Positions 18,196 to 26,491 of a stretch of 64,000 bases of DNA are shown in pieces (positions within the stretch are counted from its first letter, which is position 1; each line of letters begins with the position of its first letter). The DNA lies in assembly GCF_001889525.1 (NCBI RefSeq), contig NZ_CP018192.1, forward strand, positions 966,501 through 1,030,500, read 5' to 3'. The position numbers were made by a program, and so were the translations under genes. The DNA comes from Granulibacter bethesdensis. Its GTDB lineage: Bacteria; Pseudomonadota; Alphaproteobacteria; Acetobacterales; Acetobacteraceae. The notes under the pieces are model-generated. The model was given only the letters and a program-made list of their open reading frames with translations, ran no database searches and was not told the origin of the DNA.

Positions 18196-19485
18196 ATGGC
18201 CAATGTTGCCGTGATCGGCGCCCAGTGGGGTGACGAAGGAAAAGGCAAGGTCGTGGACTGGCTCGCCAGCCGCGCCGATGTCGTGGTTCGTTTCCAGGGT
18301 GGCCATAATGCGGGCCATACGCTGGTGGTCGGTGATCAGACTTACAAGCTGTCCCTGCTGCCCAGCGGGCTGGTGCGAGGCAAGCTTGGCATTATCGGCA
18401 ATGGCGTGGTGGTCGATCCGGAGGCGTTGCTGTCTGAAATCGCGCGGGTTTCCGCTCAAGGGTTGGCCGTAGGGCCGGAGACCTTGCGGATTGCCGATAA
18501 TGCGACGCTGATCCTGCCGCTACACGGTGCTATCGACCGTGCGCGGGAGCAGGCGAGGGGTGACAGCAAGATCGGCACCACAGGCCGCGGCATCGGCCCT
18601 GCTTATGAGGATAAGGTTGCCCGCCGCGCGATCCGTATCGCCGATCTGGCCGAGCCGGAAACCCTGTCCGCCAAGCTGGATGAGCTGCTGTTACATCACA
18701 ACACCCTTCTGGCCGGGTTGGGTGCTGAAACTTTCGAGAAGCAGACGCTGCTCGATCAGCTTCTCATGCTGGCACCGAAAATTCTGCCTTATGCGGAACC
18801 GGTGTGGGAACGGCTGGATGAGATCAAGCGGGCCGGACAGCGCATCCTGTTCGAAGGTGCGCAGGCGGTGATGCTGGATGTCGATCACGGCACCTATCCG
18901 TTTGTGACCAGCAGCAACACCATCGCGGCGACAGCAGCCGGCGGCTCCGGCATGGGGCCAAGCGCGGTCGATTTTGTACTCGGTATTGCCAAGGCCTATT
19001 CCACCCGTGTCGGCTCTGGTCCGTTCCCGACCGAATTGTTTGACGAAACCGGCGAACTGCTTGGTGATCGCGGCCATGAATTCGGCACCGTCACCGGTCG
19101 CCGCCGTCGCTGCGGCTGGTTCGATGCGGTGCTGGTGCGGCAGGCGGTGAAGGTCGGCGGTATTCAGGGGCTGGCACTGACCAAGCTGGATGTGCTGGAC
19201 GGTCTGCCGGAGCTGAAAATCTGCACCGGCTATCAGATCAATGGCGAGACATTCCGGCGTTTGCCTGCTTCTCCGGCGGCTCAGGCGGCAGCGAAGCCGG
19301 TTTATGAGTCGATGGAAGGCTGGTCCGGCTCCACGCAAGGTGCGCGCTCATGGGCCGATCTTCCTGCGCAGGCCATCAAATATGTCCGGCGGATCGAGGA
19401 ACTGACCGAGGTTCCGGTCACGCTGCTTTCCACCAGCCCGGATCGGGATGATACCATTCTGGTGAAAGACCCGTTCGAGGGTTGA
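18196..19485 (+). CDS. purA: Adenylosuccinate synthetase
   Basis: A 429-residue enzyme that joins IMP and aspartate with GTP to form adenylosuccinate, the first step from IMP to AMP. The P-loop GDEGKGK is at residues 12-18 with catalytic Asp13. GGHNAGHT around 35-42 supplies His41. [15 protein letters not shown] near 125 binds IMP, and TKLDVLDG near 330 is the guanine contact. Length is standard. GGAG lies nine bases before the ATG. hisZ lies 132 bases upstream. A strong bidirectional terminator follows. Confidence 0.98.
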   Translation: MANVAVIGAQWGDEGKGKVVDWLASRADVVVRFQGGHNAGHTLVVGDQTYKLSLLPSGLVRGKLGIIGNGVVVDPEALLSEIARVSAQGLAVGPETLRIADNATLILPLHGAIDRAREQARGDSKIGTTGRGIGPAYEDKVARRAIRIADLAEPETLSAKLDELLLHHNTLLAGLGAETFEKQTLLDQLLMLAPKILPYAEPVWERLDEIKRAGQRILFEGAQAVMLDVDHGTYPFVTSSNTIAATAAGGSGMGPSAVDFVLGIAKAYSTRVGSGPFPTELFDETGELLGDRGHEFGTVTGRRRRCGWFDAVLVRQAVKVGGIQGLALTKLDVLDGLPELKICTGYQINGETFRRLPASPAAQAAAKPVYESMEGWSGSTQGARSWADLPAQAIKYVRRIEELTEVPVTLLSTSPDRDDTILVKDPFEG

Positions 19486-19496
19486 GCGCCTGTAAA

Positions 19497-19530
19497 AACG
19501 GCCCGGTTGAAAAACCGGGCCGTTTGTCTG
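19497..19530. terminator. Bidirectional terminator between purA and rpoH
   Basis: AACGGCCCGGTT (19497-19508) and AACCGGGCCGTT (19513-19524) form a perfect 12-bp stem with a GAAA loop. T-rich sequence follows on the plus strand, and TTTTTACAGG follows on the minus strand. It therefore fits both convergent genes, purA and rpoH, and works best for rpoH. Confidence 0.9.
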
Positions 19531-19557
19531 TTCGAGGGGAGGGCAGAAGAAAGACGA

Positions 19558-20475
19558 TCAGGCTGCGGTGGCGCGTTGATAGTCCTCGACCTTCTGATCC
19601 GCTATGCGGCGCTGTTCGATGACTTCGGCTTTCATCGCCTTCTGAAGCTTCTCGAAAGCGCGCACCTCAATCTGCCGCACCCGCTCGCGCGAGATATTGT
19701 AGTGCTGCGACAGATCTTCGAGCGTGGTCGGCTCGTCTTTCAGACGCCGCTCGGTCAGGATATGGCGTTCGCGGTCGTTCAAGGTTTTCAGGGCATTGGC
19801 CAACAGGGTTTTGCGGCCACCCAGCTCCTCAGTATCCGCGAGCACGGTTTCCTGTGTCTCGGCATCATCGACCAGCCAGTCCTGCCACTCTCCTTCGCCT
19901 TCCTGACGCAGCGGAGCGTTCAGGCTGTGATCCGGGGCGGACATGCGGCGGTTCATCTGCACCACATCCTGCTCCGGCACATTCAGCGAGGTAGCGATTT
20001 TGGACACCTGCTCCGGCTTCAGATCGCCATCGTCAATGGCCTGCATCTGCCCCTTCAGACGGCGAAGGTTGAAGAACAGTTTTTTCTGAGCCGCAGTCGT
20101 ACCCATTTTCACCAGCGACCAGCTATGCAGGATATATTCCTGAATAGCGGCTCTGATCCACCACATCGCATAGGTTGCCAGACGGAAGCCGCGATCCGGA
20201 TCGAACCGGCGGACTGCCTGCATCATTCCGACATTGCCTTCGCTGATGAGTTCACCAACGGGCAGGCCATAGCCACGATAACCCATAGCAATTTTGGCGA
20301 CGAGACGAAGATGGGAGGTGACAAGCCGATGGGCCGCACCCATATCTTCTGTGTCACGCCAGCGGCGCGACAGGTCCAACTCCTCCTCAGGGGTGAGCAT
20401 GGGATATTTGCGAATTTCCTGAAGGTAACGGGAAAGGTTGCCCTCAGGAGCGATTTTAATGACGGCAGAGGCCAC
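19558..20475 (-). CDS. rpoH: RNA polymerase sigma-32 (heat shock) factor RpoH
   Basis: A 305-residue sigma-70-family factor for heat-shock promoters. Region 2 is clear: YAMWWIRAAIQEY at residues 102-114 contains the tryptophan pair for -10 melting. The RpoH box QKKLFFNLR at 130-138 identifies the sigma-32 branch. Region 4 near 265-285 has ISRERVRQIE. The start is the GTG at 20475: AAAGGAG lies seven bases upstream, whereas longer frames give an unlike N-terminus. A promoter-like sequence at 20671-20699 leaves a leader of about 190 bases, long enough for an RNA thermosensor, though I did not identify one. It is downstream of rluD on the same strand. Confidence 0.96.
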   Translation of the reverse strand: MASAVIKIAPEGNLSRYLQEIRKYPMLTPEEELDLSRRWRDTEDMGAAHRLVTSHLRLVAKIAMGYRGYGLPVGELISEGNVGMMQAVRRFDPDRGFRLATYAMWWIRAAIQEYILHSWSLVKMGTTAAQKKLFFNLRRLKGQMQAIDDGDLKPEQVSKIATSLNVPEQDVVQMNRRMSAPDHSLNAPLRQEGEGEWQDWLVDDAETQETVLADTEELGGRKTLLANALKTLNDRERHILTERRLKDEPTTLEDLSQHYNISRERVRQIEVRAFEKLQKAMKAEVIEQRRIADQKVEDYQRATAA

Positions 20476-20670
20476 GGACAGGCTCCTTTCGTCTGGCGAT
20501 GTGCTGTGTCCTGCCCATGATAAGGCGCAGAAGGCGCATCGGTTCCGGAGGATAAGCCGGAAAGGGTGTCCAGAAGACCTTATGGCCGCTTCATCATCCC
20601 TGCATGAGGCAATGGTAAAGACGACAGGCCGACACGGTGGGGCACCCCACAGCACCGTGTCTATGTAGAA

Positions 20671-20699
20671 AAGATAAAGGACCAATCTGGTCCGGTCAA
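20671..20699 (-). promoter_or_regulatory. Predicted rpoH promoter with palindromic spacer
   Basis: On the minus strand TTGACC (20699-20694) and TATCTT (20676-20671) are 17 bases apart, a good sigma-70 arrangement. The spacer contains the inverted repeat GGACCA/TGGTCC with a 3-base loop. The same hairpin followed by T-rich sequence could instead end the rluD transcript. Confidence 0.55.
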
Positions 20700-20717
20700 C
20701 ATTAAAATTATGATAAA

Positions 20718-21710
20718 CTATGAATTATGATCGAGTAAATCGATGAGGCTCATCATATCTTCCGGCAAAGGCGTCTCGAAACGCAGGCTTTCACTGGTTC
20801 GGGGGTGCCTGAACCCTAGCACGCCGGCATGGAGGGCCTGGCGGGGAAAGTCGAGCAGAGCGTTTTTGACATCCTGATCCAGACTCTTTGCGACGGCTGG
20901 AATGCGGCGCAGATAGACCGGATCACCGATGATGGGGTGTCCGTTCGCTGAGAGATGCACGCGGATTTGATGAGTGCGCCCGGTTGCAAGCTTGCATTCC
21001 AGCCGTGTGACAGCGCCATGCCATGTTGCCATGGTGCGGTAATGGGTCAGTGCAGGTTTGCCGCCATGACGGACAATGGCCATGCGCTTGCGATCTCTTG
21101 AGTCACGTCCGATAGCACCTTCAATATCGCTTTCTCGGGGCGAAGGGACACCCCATGCGAGTGCAGTATACAGCCTTTCCAGATCACGCGCCGCAAATAG
21201 TGCGGAAAGGGCTGCCAGAGCAAACTCCGTCTTGGCGACGACCATGACGCCGGACGTATCCTTATCCAGACGATGCACAATGCCGGGGCGCTTTTCTCCA
21301 CCGATTCCGGGCAGGTTCTCCCCGCAATAGGCCAGCAGCGCATTGACCAGCGTGCCGTCTGGACTACCGGGGGCTGGATGCACTACCATGCCAGCCGGTT
21401 TGTCGAGCACAATCAGATCGTCATCCTCGAACAGGATCGGGAAGGCGATGTGCTGAGCAATGGGAGTGGCCGGAGCAAGGGCGGGCAGACGCAGCCGGTA
21501 CAGGCTGCCGGGACGAACCATCTCTGCCGGTCCACGGACCCGTTGCCCATCACGATGGACCGCGCCGCTCTCGATCAGTGATTTCAGCCGGGAGCGGCTC
21601 ATATCGGGCAGATGGATGGCCAGAAAACGGTCGATCCGCTCCGGCGCCGCATCGGAGGGCGCAGAGACCGTTATTTCTGCTTGGCTTGGATCGTTCGGGG
21701 TGGCAGGCAT
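20718..21710 (-). CDS. rluD: RluA/RluD-family pseudouridine synthase
   Basis: A 330-residue RNA pseudouridine synthase, most like RluD, which modifies helix 69 of 23S rRNA. An N-terminal S4 RNA-binding domain, about residues 24-75, contains RIDRFLAIHLPDMSRSRLKSLI. The catalytic motif HRLDKDTSG is at 146-154 with nucleophilic Asp149. RTHQIRVHL near 240 is also conserved. The ATG at 21710 is preferred over an upstream TTG, although neither has a strong ribosome binding site. It precedes rpoH on the same strand and is divergent from a small membrane protein, an arrangement seen in many Alphaproteobacteria. Confidence 0.92.
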   Translation of the reverse strand: MPATPNDPSQAEITVSAPSDAAPERIDRFLAIHLPDMSRSRLKSLIESGAVHRDGQRVRGPAEMVRPGSLYRLRLPALAPATPIAQHIAFPILFEDDDLIVLDKPAGMVVHPAPGSPDGTLVNALLAYCGENLPGIGGEKRPGIVHRLDKDTSGVMVVAKTEFALAALSALFAARDLERLYTALAWGVPSPRESDIEGAIGRDSRDRKRMAIVRHGGKPALTHYRTMATWHGAVTRLECKLATGRTHQIRVHLSANGHPIIGDPVYLRRIPAVAKSLDQDVKNALLDFPRQALHAGVLGFRHPRTSESLRFETPLPEDMMSLIDLLDHNS

Positions 21711-21759
21711 GGGGCGCGGATAGCGCAATTATGATCGGTTAGGAAAGACAAGGACATTC

Positions 21760-22065
21760 ATGCAGCAGCTTCTGAAGGCCGCCGTTATTCTGATGGGTGT
21801 TCTGATCGTTGCGGGAGTGGTCGCTCTGGCCATCCTGATCCCGCAGCGTATGGGCGGTGCTGGCTGGTTTCAGCAGGGCGCGCAGTCCATCTCGGTTCCG
21901 GCTCCGTCCGGTTCCCGCATTGCCAGTGTCGGGCTGAGCGACAAGAGGCTGGCACTCCATCTGCAAGGGGGTGGTCCTGATCGTGTGGTAATCGTCGATA
22001 TGGCGACCGGCGCCGTGCGTGCGCAGATCGTTCTGGCCCCACAGATTCCTGAGACAGCCAGATAA
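21760..22065 (+). CDS. Small single-span membrane protein (DUF6476-like)
   Basis: A 101-residue protein with one long hydrophobic segment at residues 5-27 and a short soluble tail of beta-strand character (RIASVGLSDKRLALHLQGG...VVIVDMATGAV), probably periplasmic. Small proteins of this build lie divergent from rluD in many Alphaproteobacteria and are grouped as DUF6476; I assign that from memory of context and build, so only moderately. Function unknown. AGGAAAGACAAGGA precedes the ATG. tRNA-Glu follows 62 bases after the stop. Confidence 0.65.
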   Translation: MQQLLKAAVILMGVLIVAGVVALAILIPQRMGGAGWFQQGAQSISVPAPSGSRIASVGLSDKRLALHLQGGGPDRVVIVDMATGAVRAQIVLAPQIPETAR

Positions 22066-22127
22066 AGGGCGGCGGCCTCTTGCGTCGACAGGAGGCCGCA
22101 TGTATAGAGCGCCCCTCACAATGCCTC

Positions 22128-22203
22128 GTCCCATTCGTCTAGAGGCCTAGGACACCGCCCTCTCACGGCGGCAACAGGGGTTCGAATCCCCTATGGGACG
22201 CCA
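22128..22203 (+). tRNA. tRNA-Glu (anticodon CTC)
   Basis: A complete cloverleaf of 76 bases including encoded CCA. The acceptor stem is GTCCCAT/ATGGGAC. The anticodon stem CCGCC/GGCGG encloses the loop CTCTCAC with anticodon CTC at 22162-22164. The T arm AGGGGTTCGAATCCCCT is canonical. It reads GAG codons. It lies between a small membrane protein gene and the pentose phosphate operon, and no integrated element is seen at its 3' end. Confidence 0.97.
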
Positions 22204-22235
22204 TTGAAATCATTAAATATTTTGAGTTATGCACA

Positions 22236-22285
22236 GATATTTAGAGGATGGTTTGACCATCTAAATATCAGAGATGTTCTTTTTG
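22236..22285 (+). terminator. tRNA-Glu terminator
   Basis: GATATTTA (22236-22243) pairs with TAAATATC (22262-22269), and inside it GATGGT pairs with ACCATC around a TTG loop, with a 3-base bulge. The T-rich stretch GTTCTTTTTGTTT follows. It could also serve the convergent pgl operon. Confidence 0.75.
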
Positions 22286-22313
22286 TTTAAACAGTCCCTA
22301 AAGGAACCAGCCT

Positions 22314-23054
22314 CTATTCGGGACTGGCGGCTCCGTCGGCGGTAAACCAGATCACCTGACCATGCGGGCGTAGATGCGCGGCGGGAACGTCGGTGGTGCC
22401 TTCACGAACAGCTTTGATAATCTCCGCTTTCCCTTTGCCCGTGACCAGAAAAGCGATCACGGATGCACTTTCCAGAGCGGGATAAGTAAGGCTGATCCTG
22501 ACCTCCGGGCGGCCTTCCGATACGGCGGCAACCCATTTTTCGCGCTCTTTCAAAATGGGCTGGCCGGGAATGAGGGACGCTGTATGGCCGTCCTCACCGA
22601 GGCCTAGAAACACGACGTCGAAAAATGGCTTTTCCGGATCAAGCGTATCTGTCCCATAATCCGCCTTCATCCTCGCTTCATAGCGTTCAGCGATGACGAC
22701 CGGATCGCCTTCTCCCGGAATGGGAAAAACATTGCTGGGCGGAATGTCGATACGGGACAGCAAAGCTTCGTTCGTCATGTGGAAGTTACTGTCGGGGTCA
22801 TCATGCGGAACGAAGCGCTCATCACCCCAATAAAGATGCACCCTGCTCCAGTCGATCTGCTTGTTCCACGGGGCCTGAGCAAGAGTCTGATAGAGTTTCC
22901 TGGGGGTTGATCCGCCAGACAGCGCGATACGCACCGGAGCCTGAGATTTCTGGATGCGCTCGGCCAGCCACGCGGCAACATGGTCAGCAAGAGCCTGTGC
23001 CGTATCCAGTACGACGAGTTTTCCTGGCAATGCAGCCGCATCGGGATTGATCAT
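22314..23054 (-). CDS. pgl: 6-phosphogluconolactonase
   Basis: A 246-residue cytosolic enzyme that hydrolyses 6-phosphogluconolactone to 6-phosphogluconate, the second oxidative step of the pentose phosphate pathway. It belongs to the DevB/NagB-like fold: ALSGGSTPRKLYQ near residue 44 and YWGDERFVPHDDPDSN near 75 are the diagnostic substrate-binding segments, and GLGEDGHTASLIPG near 150 follows. It is the last gene of the leftward operon. Its start overlaps the end of the HAD phosphatase gene by four bases, so the two are translationally coupled. Length is normal. Confidence 0.95.
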   Translation of the reverse strand: MINPDAAALPGKLVVLDTAQALADHVAAWLAERIQKSQAPVRIALSGGSTPRKLYQTLAQAPWNKQIDWSRVHLYWGDERFVPHDDPDSNFHMTNEALLSRIDIPPSNVFPIPGEGDPVVIAERYEARMKADYGTDTLDPEKPFFDVVFLGLGEDGHTASLIPGQPILKEREKWVAAVSEGRPEVRISLTYPALESASVIAFLVTGKGKAEIIKAVREGTTDVPAAHLRPHGQVIWFTADGAASPE

Positions 23055-23854
23055 GAGAGAAAATGCTCCTCCATTGCTTTCGCGAACCCTTCATCCTCGA
23101 CGGAACTGGTAACGGCGCTGGCTTCCGCCTTAACCTCATCATCCGCCTGGCCCATAGCAATGCTGAATCCGGCGACTGTGAACATTTCCACATCATTTGC
23201 TGAATCGCCGATGACCGCGATCTGCACAGGTTCAATGCCGTAATATTCAGCGAGATAACGCACCACGCCGCCTTTGTTGGCATCGGGATGAGTGATATCG
23301 AGATAATAAGGCTGCGAACGATTGACTGACGCCTGATTGCCGAGTGTGGTCTTGATATGCCGTTCAGCCCTTTTGACGCGTTCGCCATCGTCACTGACGC
23401 CCACGATCTTCACAGTGTCGTTCAGGAGTGAAAACAGATCGTCGGTCACGTCTGGATCGGATTGTGTGGTCCAGGCTTCCCGTTCTACATGCGGGGCATC
23501 AGGATTGCGCAGATACCACTGCTTCTCCGTGTAAACCCAGATATCCAGACCGGCCTCTTCCAGCATCTCGACAGTCTGCTTCGCAGCATTCAGATGGAGG
23601 GTGCGGGCCAGAATGGGATGAAGTGCGGTATCTGTGATCATGCCACCATTGAAGCCCGCGATCGGTGTATCAAGGGCGAGAGGCTCAAACAGCATCCGCA
23701 TCCCGACCGGAGGGCGGCCACTGGTCACGGCGAATTTGATCCCCTTATCCCGCAACGCCTGCACCGCCTTGATTGCTCGCGGGGTCAGAACTTTCTGTTT
23801 GGTGACGAGGGTATTATCGACATCGCTCAGAACAAGCCGGATATTCTGGCTCAT
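23051..23854 (-). CDS. Cof-type HAD-IIB sugar-phosphatase-like hydrolase
   Basis: A 267-residue HAD-superfamily hydrolase. The nucleophile motif is DVDNTL with Asp11 and Asp13. TSGRPP near residue 60 is motif II. The Lys of motif III is probably in DANKGGVVRYLAE near 195, and IGDSANDVEMF near 218 is motif IV. The cap between motifs II and III is of type IIB, as in Cof/YidA sugar phosphatases. It overlaps zwf upstream and pgl downstream by four bases each, so it is embedded in the operon. It may dephosphorylate a pathway intermediate or a damaged sugar phosphate. The substrate cannot be read from sequence. Confidence 0.88.
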   Translation of the reverse strand: MSQNIRLVLSDVDNTLVTKQKVLTPRAIKAVQALRDKGIKFAVTSGRPPVGMRMLFEPLALDTPIAGFNGGMITDTALHPILARTLHLNAAKQTVEMLEEAGLDIWVYTEKQWYLRNPDAPHVEREAWTTQSDPDVTDDLFSLLNDTVKIVGVSDDGERVKRAERHIKTTLGNQASVNRSQPYYLDITHPDANKGGVVRYLAEYYGIEPVQIAVIGDSANDVEMFTVAGFSIAMGQADDEVKAEASAVTSSVEDEGFAKAMEEHFLS

Positions 23855-25407
23855 GAATTAAGATCCCTCCACTGGAACCCGTCTTTTGCCAGTAAGTCAT
23901 CGGCTTCTTTCGGGCCGTTGCTGCCGGATGCGTAGTTCGGGAAATCAGGCGTCTGCCTGGCCCATGCATCCAGAATGGGCTGTACGATCCTCCAGCCTGC
24001 CTCGACGAAATCGGCACGTTGGAACAGTGTGGCATCGCCCATCATGCAGTCATAGATCAGCGTTTCATAGCCGGTCGTCGGACGACGTTCGAAGAAATCA
24101 GAATACCGGAAATCGCTCGATACCTGTTTCACCTGCACGGTCGGCCCGGGAACCTTGGCGTTGAAATCAATCGACATGCCATCATTTGGGCTGATGCGAA
24201 TGACAATCTGATTGGGTGGCAGATTTTCGATGCCGGTGTCACGGAACAGCGTGAACGGAGGGCGCCGGAGTTGCAGCACAATTTCGGTGCAGCGTTCGCT
24301 CATATGCTTGCCGGTGCGCAGATAGAAAGGCGTCTTGCCCCAGCGCCAGTTGTCGATCATCAACTTGATGGCAACGAACGTTTCAGTCGCTGAATGCGGA
24401 TCCACATTCAGCTCGGAACGATATCCCTGAACGTCTGTGTCTTTTACGGTACCGGAACCGTACTGGCCGCGGACGGCATTGTCGGCCACATCTTCCTCCG
24501 TCATCAGGCGAACAGCCTGAAGGACTTTGGCTTTTTCGGACCGCACTGCATCTGCATCGAATGAAACGGGAGGCTCCATCGCCGTCACAGCCAGCAGCTG
24601 GAACAGATGGTTGGGCACCATATCCCGCAAGGCGCCGGCATGGTCGTAGAAGCCGCCACGCTTTTCAACACCGACCGTTTCCGCGGCGGTAATCTGCACA
24701 TGTTCAATGAAGTGGTTGTTCCACAGATTTTCGAACACGCCATTTCCAAAGCGCATCATCATGATGTTCTGGACGGTTTCCTTGCCCAGAAAATGATCAA
24801 TCCGGTAAACCTGATTTTCCTTCAAAATGCCGAGGATTTTTTTATTCAGATCCTGTGCTGATCCAAGATCATGGCCAAAAGGCTTCTCGACGATGACACG
24901 ACGCCACGGCCCTTCATCTTTCTGCTCGGTCAGTCCAGCGGAGCCAAGTTGTTCGATAACCTGCGCAAAAAATCTGTCTGCAACAGCGAGGTAGAACAGG
25001 CGGTTGCCATCACGCAGAGACTGCCCCAGATTTTTAAATGTCTGACTGTCGGAGAAATCACCTTTGACATAGGTGAAGCGATCCATAAGCCATTTCCAGG
25101 CATCTTCGTCGATGGAATCCGTTTCGAACTCAACACCTTTTTTGCCGATAAAGGAATGGATCATATCGGTCAGCTGTTTGCGCCAGCTTTCCGTATCCAG
25201 ATCGGCGATATCGACGCCCACAACCCGAAAATCATCCGGCAGCATTTTTGATGCTGCCAGACTGTAGAGTGAGGGGGTCACCAGACGTTTCGTCAGATCA
25301 CCACCTGCCCCGAAAATAACCATGTCGCAGGCAGGAGCGGGCTGGAATACGGTGCTGTTGGTTTCAGCCTGCGCCCGCGTGCAGCCCATTTTGGGAATGG
25401 AGGACAT
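23851..25407 (-). CDS. zwf: Glucose-6-phosphate 1-dehydrogenase
   Basis: A 518-residue enzyme that oxidises glucose-6-phosphate to 6-phosphogluconolactone with NAD(P)+. The dinucleotide motif FGAGGDLTKR occurs near residues 32-41. The active-site motif RIDHFLGKE near 197-205 contains the catalytic His and Lys. The N-terminus is some 20 residues longer than in many homologues (MSSIPKMGCTRAQ); a second ATG at 25389 is possible, but AAAGG precedes the first. It starts five bases after gnd ends and overlaps the HAD gene by four bases. Together these supply NADPH and 6-phosphogluconate. Confidence 0.97.
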   Translation of the reverse strand: MSSIPKMGCTRAQAETNSTVFQPAPACDMVIFGAGGDLTKRLVTPSLYSLAASKMLPDDFRVVGVDIADLDTESWRKQLTDMIHSFIGKKGVEFETDSIDEDAWKWLMDRFTYVKGDFSDSQTFKNLGQSLRDGNRLFYLAVADRFFAQVIEQLGSAGLTEQKDEGPWRRVIVEKPFGHDLGSAQDLNKKILGILKENQVYRIDHFLGKETVQNIMMMRFGNGVFENLWNNHFIEHVQITAAETVGVEKRGGFYDHAGALRDMVPNHLFQLLAVTAMEPPVSFDADAVRSEKAKVLQAVRLMTEEDVADNAVRGQYGSGTVKDTDVQGYRSELNVDPHSATETFVAIKLMIDNWRWGKTPFYLRTGKHMSERCTEIVLQLRRPPFTLFRDTGIENLPPNQIVIRISPNDGMSIDFNAKVPGPTVQVKQVSSDFRYSDFFERRPTTGYETLIYDCMMGDATLFQRADFVEAGWRIVQPILDAWARQTPDFPNYASGSNGPKEADDLLAKDGFQWRDLNS

Positions 25408-25412
25408 GACGA

Positions 25413-26390
25413 TCAGCCTTTCTGCTCGACATGTCCCCCGAAGCCGAAGCGCATGGCAGAGAGCATCTTCTCCGCAAAGCTATGCTCCTCGCGGGAGCGG
25501 AAGCGGGTATACAGCGCGGCACTGAGCACAGGGGCCGGAACGGCTTCCTCGATAGCGGCATTGATGGTCCAACGACCTTCACCGGAATCGGAGACGGAGC
25601 CGGAAAAATTATCCAGTGTCGGGTGCTGTGCAAGCGACATGGCGGTCAGATCCAGCAGCCAGGACGAAATCACACTGCCCCGCCGCCAGACCTCGGCGAT
25701 ATCGGTGGTGTTCAGCTCGAATCGCTCATCTTCCGGCAGTTCGGGGGAGTTCTTGTTATGCAGAATATCGAAGCCTTCAGCATAAGCCTGCATAATTCCG
25801 TACTCGATGCCGTTATGGACCATCTTGACGAAATGGCCTGCCCCGGCCGGCCCGCAATGCAGATAGCCTTCCTCGGCACGGGCATCGAACCCTTCGCGAT
25901 GCGGTGTACGTTCGATCGTACCGATACCGGGGGCCAGCGTCTTCAGAACAGAATCGATCCGCTCTACAACCGGCTTATCCCCACCGATCATCATACAATA
26001 GCCACGCTCCAGCCCCCATACGCCACCGGATGTGCCCACATCGACGTAATGAATGCCTTTTTCGCGCAGGGATTTGGCGCGGCGAATATCGTCTTTATAG
26101 AAAGTGTTGCCGCCATCAATGATGACATCATCACTGCTGAGCAAAGAGGAAAGTTCGGTGATGGTGGCTTCCGTAATCTCCCCCGCTGGCAGCATGACCC
26201 ATACTGTGCGCGGCGCATCCAGTTTGGAGACGAGATCGGACAGGGATGATGCTCCGGTTGCACCTTCATCTGACAATTTGGACACGACATCAGCGGCACG
26301 ATCATAGACGACAGTCTTGTGTCCGTCCCGCATCAGGCGACGCACGATATTGCCGCCCATACGGCCCAGTCCGATAACGCCGATCTGCAT
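25413..26390 (-). CDS. gnd: 6-phosphogluconate dehydrogenase, decarboxylating, short form
   Basis: A 325-residue enzyme that converts 6-phosphogluconate to ribulose-5-phosphate and CO2. The N-terminal Rossmann motif [11 protein letters not shown] is at residues 4-14 and the substrate loop [13 protein letters not shown] lies near 118. The length of about 325 instead of 470 residues marks the short, often NAD-preferring class found in acetic acid bacteria and Bacillus YqeC; cofactor preference is inferred. The ATG follows AGGA. About 100 bases separate it from tal-pgi upstream, the largest gap inside the operon, and zwf follows after five bases. Confidence 0.95.
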   Translation of the reverse strand: MQIGVIGLGRMGGNIVRRLMRDGHKTVVYDRAADVVSKLSDEGATGASSLSDLVSKLDAPRTVWVMLPAGEITEATITELSSLLSSDDVIIDGGNTFYKDDIRRAKSLREKGIHYVDVGTSGGVWGLERGYCMMIGGDKPVVERIDSVLKTLAPGIGTIERTPHREGFDARAEEGYLHCGPAGAGHFVKMVHNGIEYGIMQAYAEGFDILHNKNSPELPEDERFELNTTDIAEVWRRGSVISSWLLDLTAMSLAQHPTLDNFSGSVSDSGEGRWTINAAIEEAVPAPVLSAALYTRFRSREEHSFAEKMLSAMRFGFGGHVEQKG

Positions 26391-26491
26391 GGTTCATCAG
26401 TCCTTCTGGCTTTGGTCTGCCCCGGCAGAGAATGGCTGGGGCAGATAATCGATAAGGCTTGGTCTATGCGCAGGCGTAATAAACGATCAGA

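Noticed and set aside
22128-22313. tRNA-Glu as an integration site for a mobile element
   Set aside because: There is no integrase, no repeat of the tRNA 3' end was noticed, and the next genes are a conserved metabolic operon.
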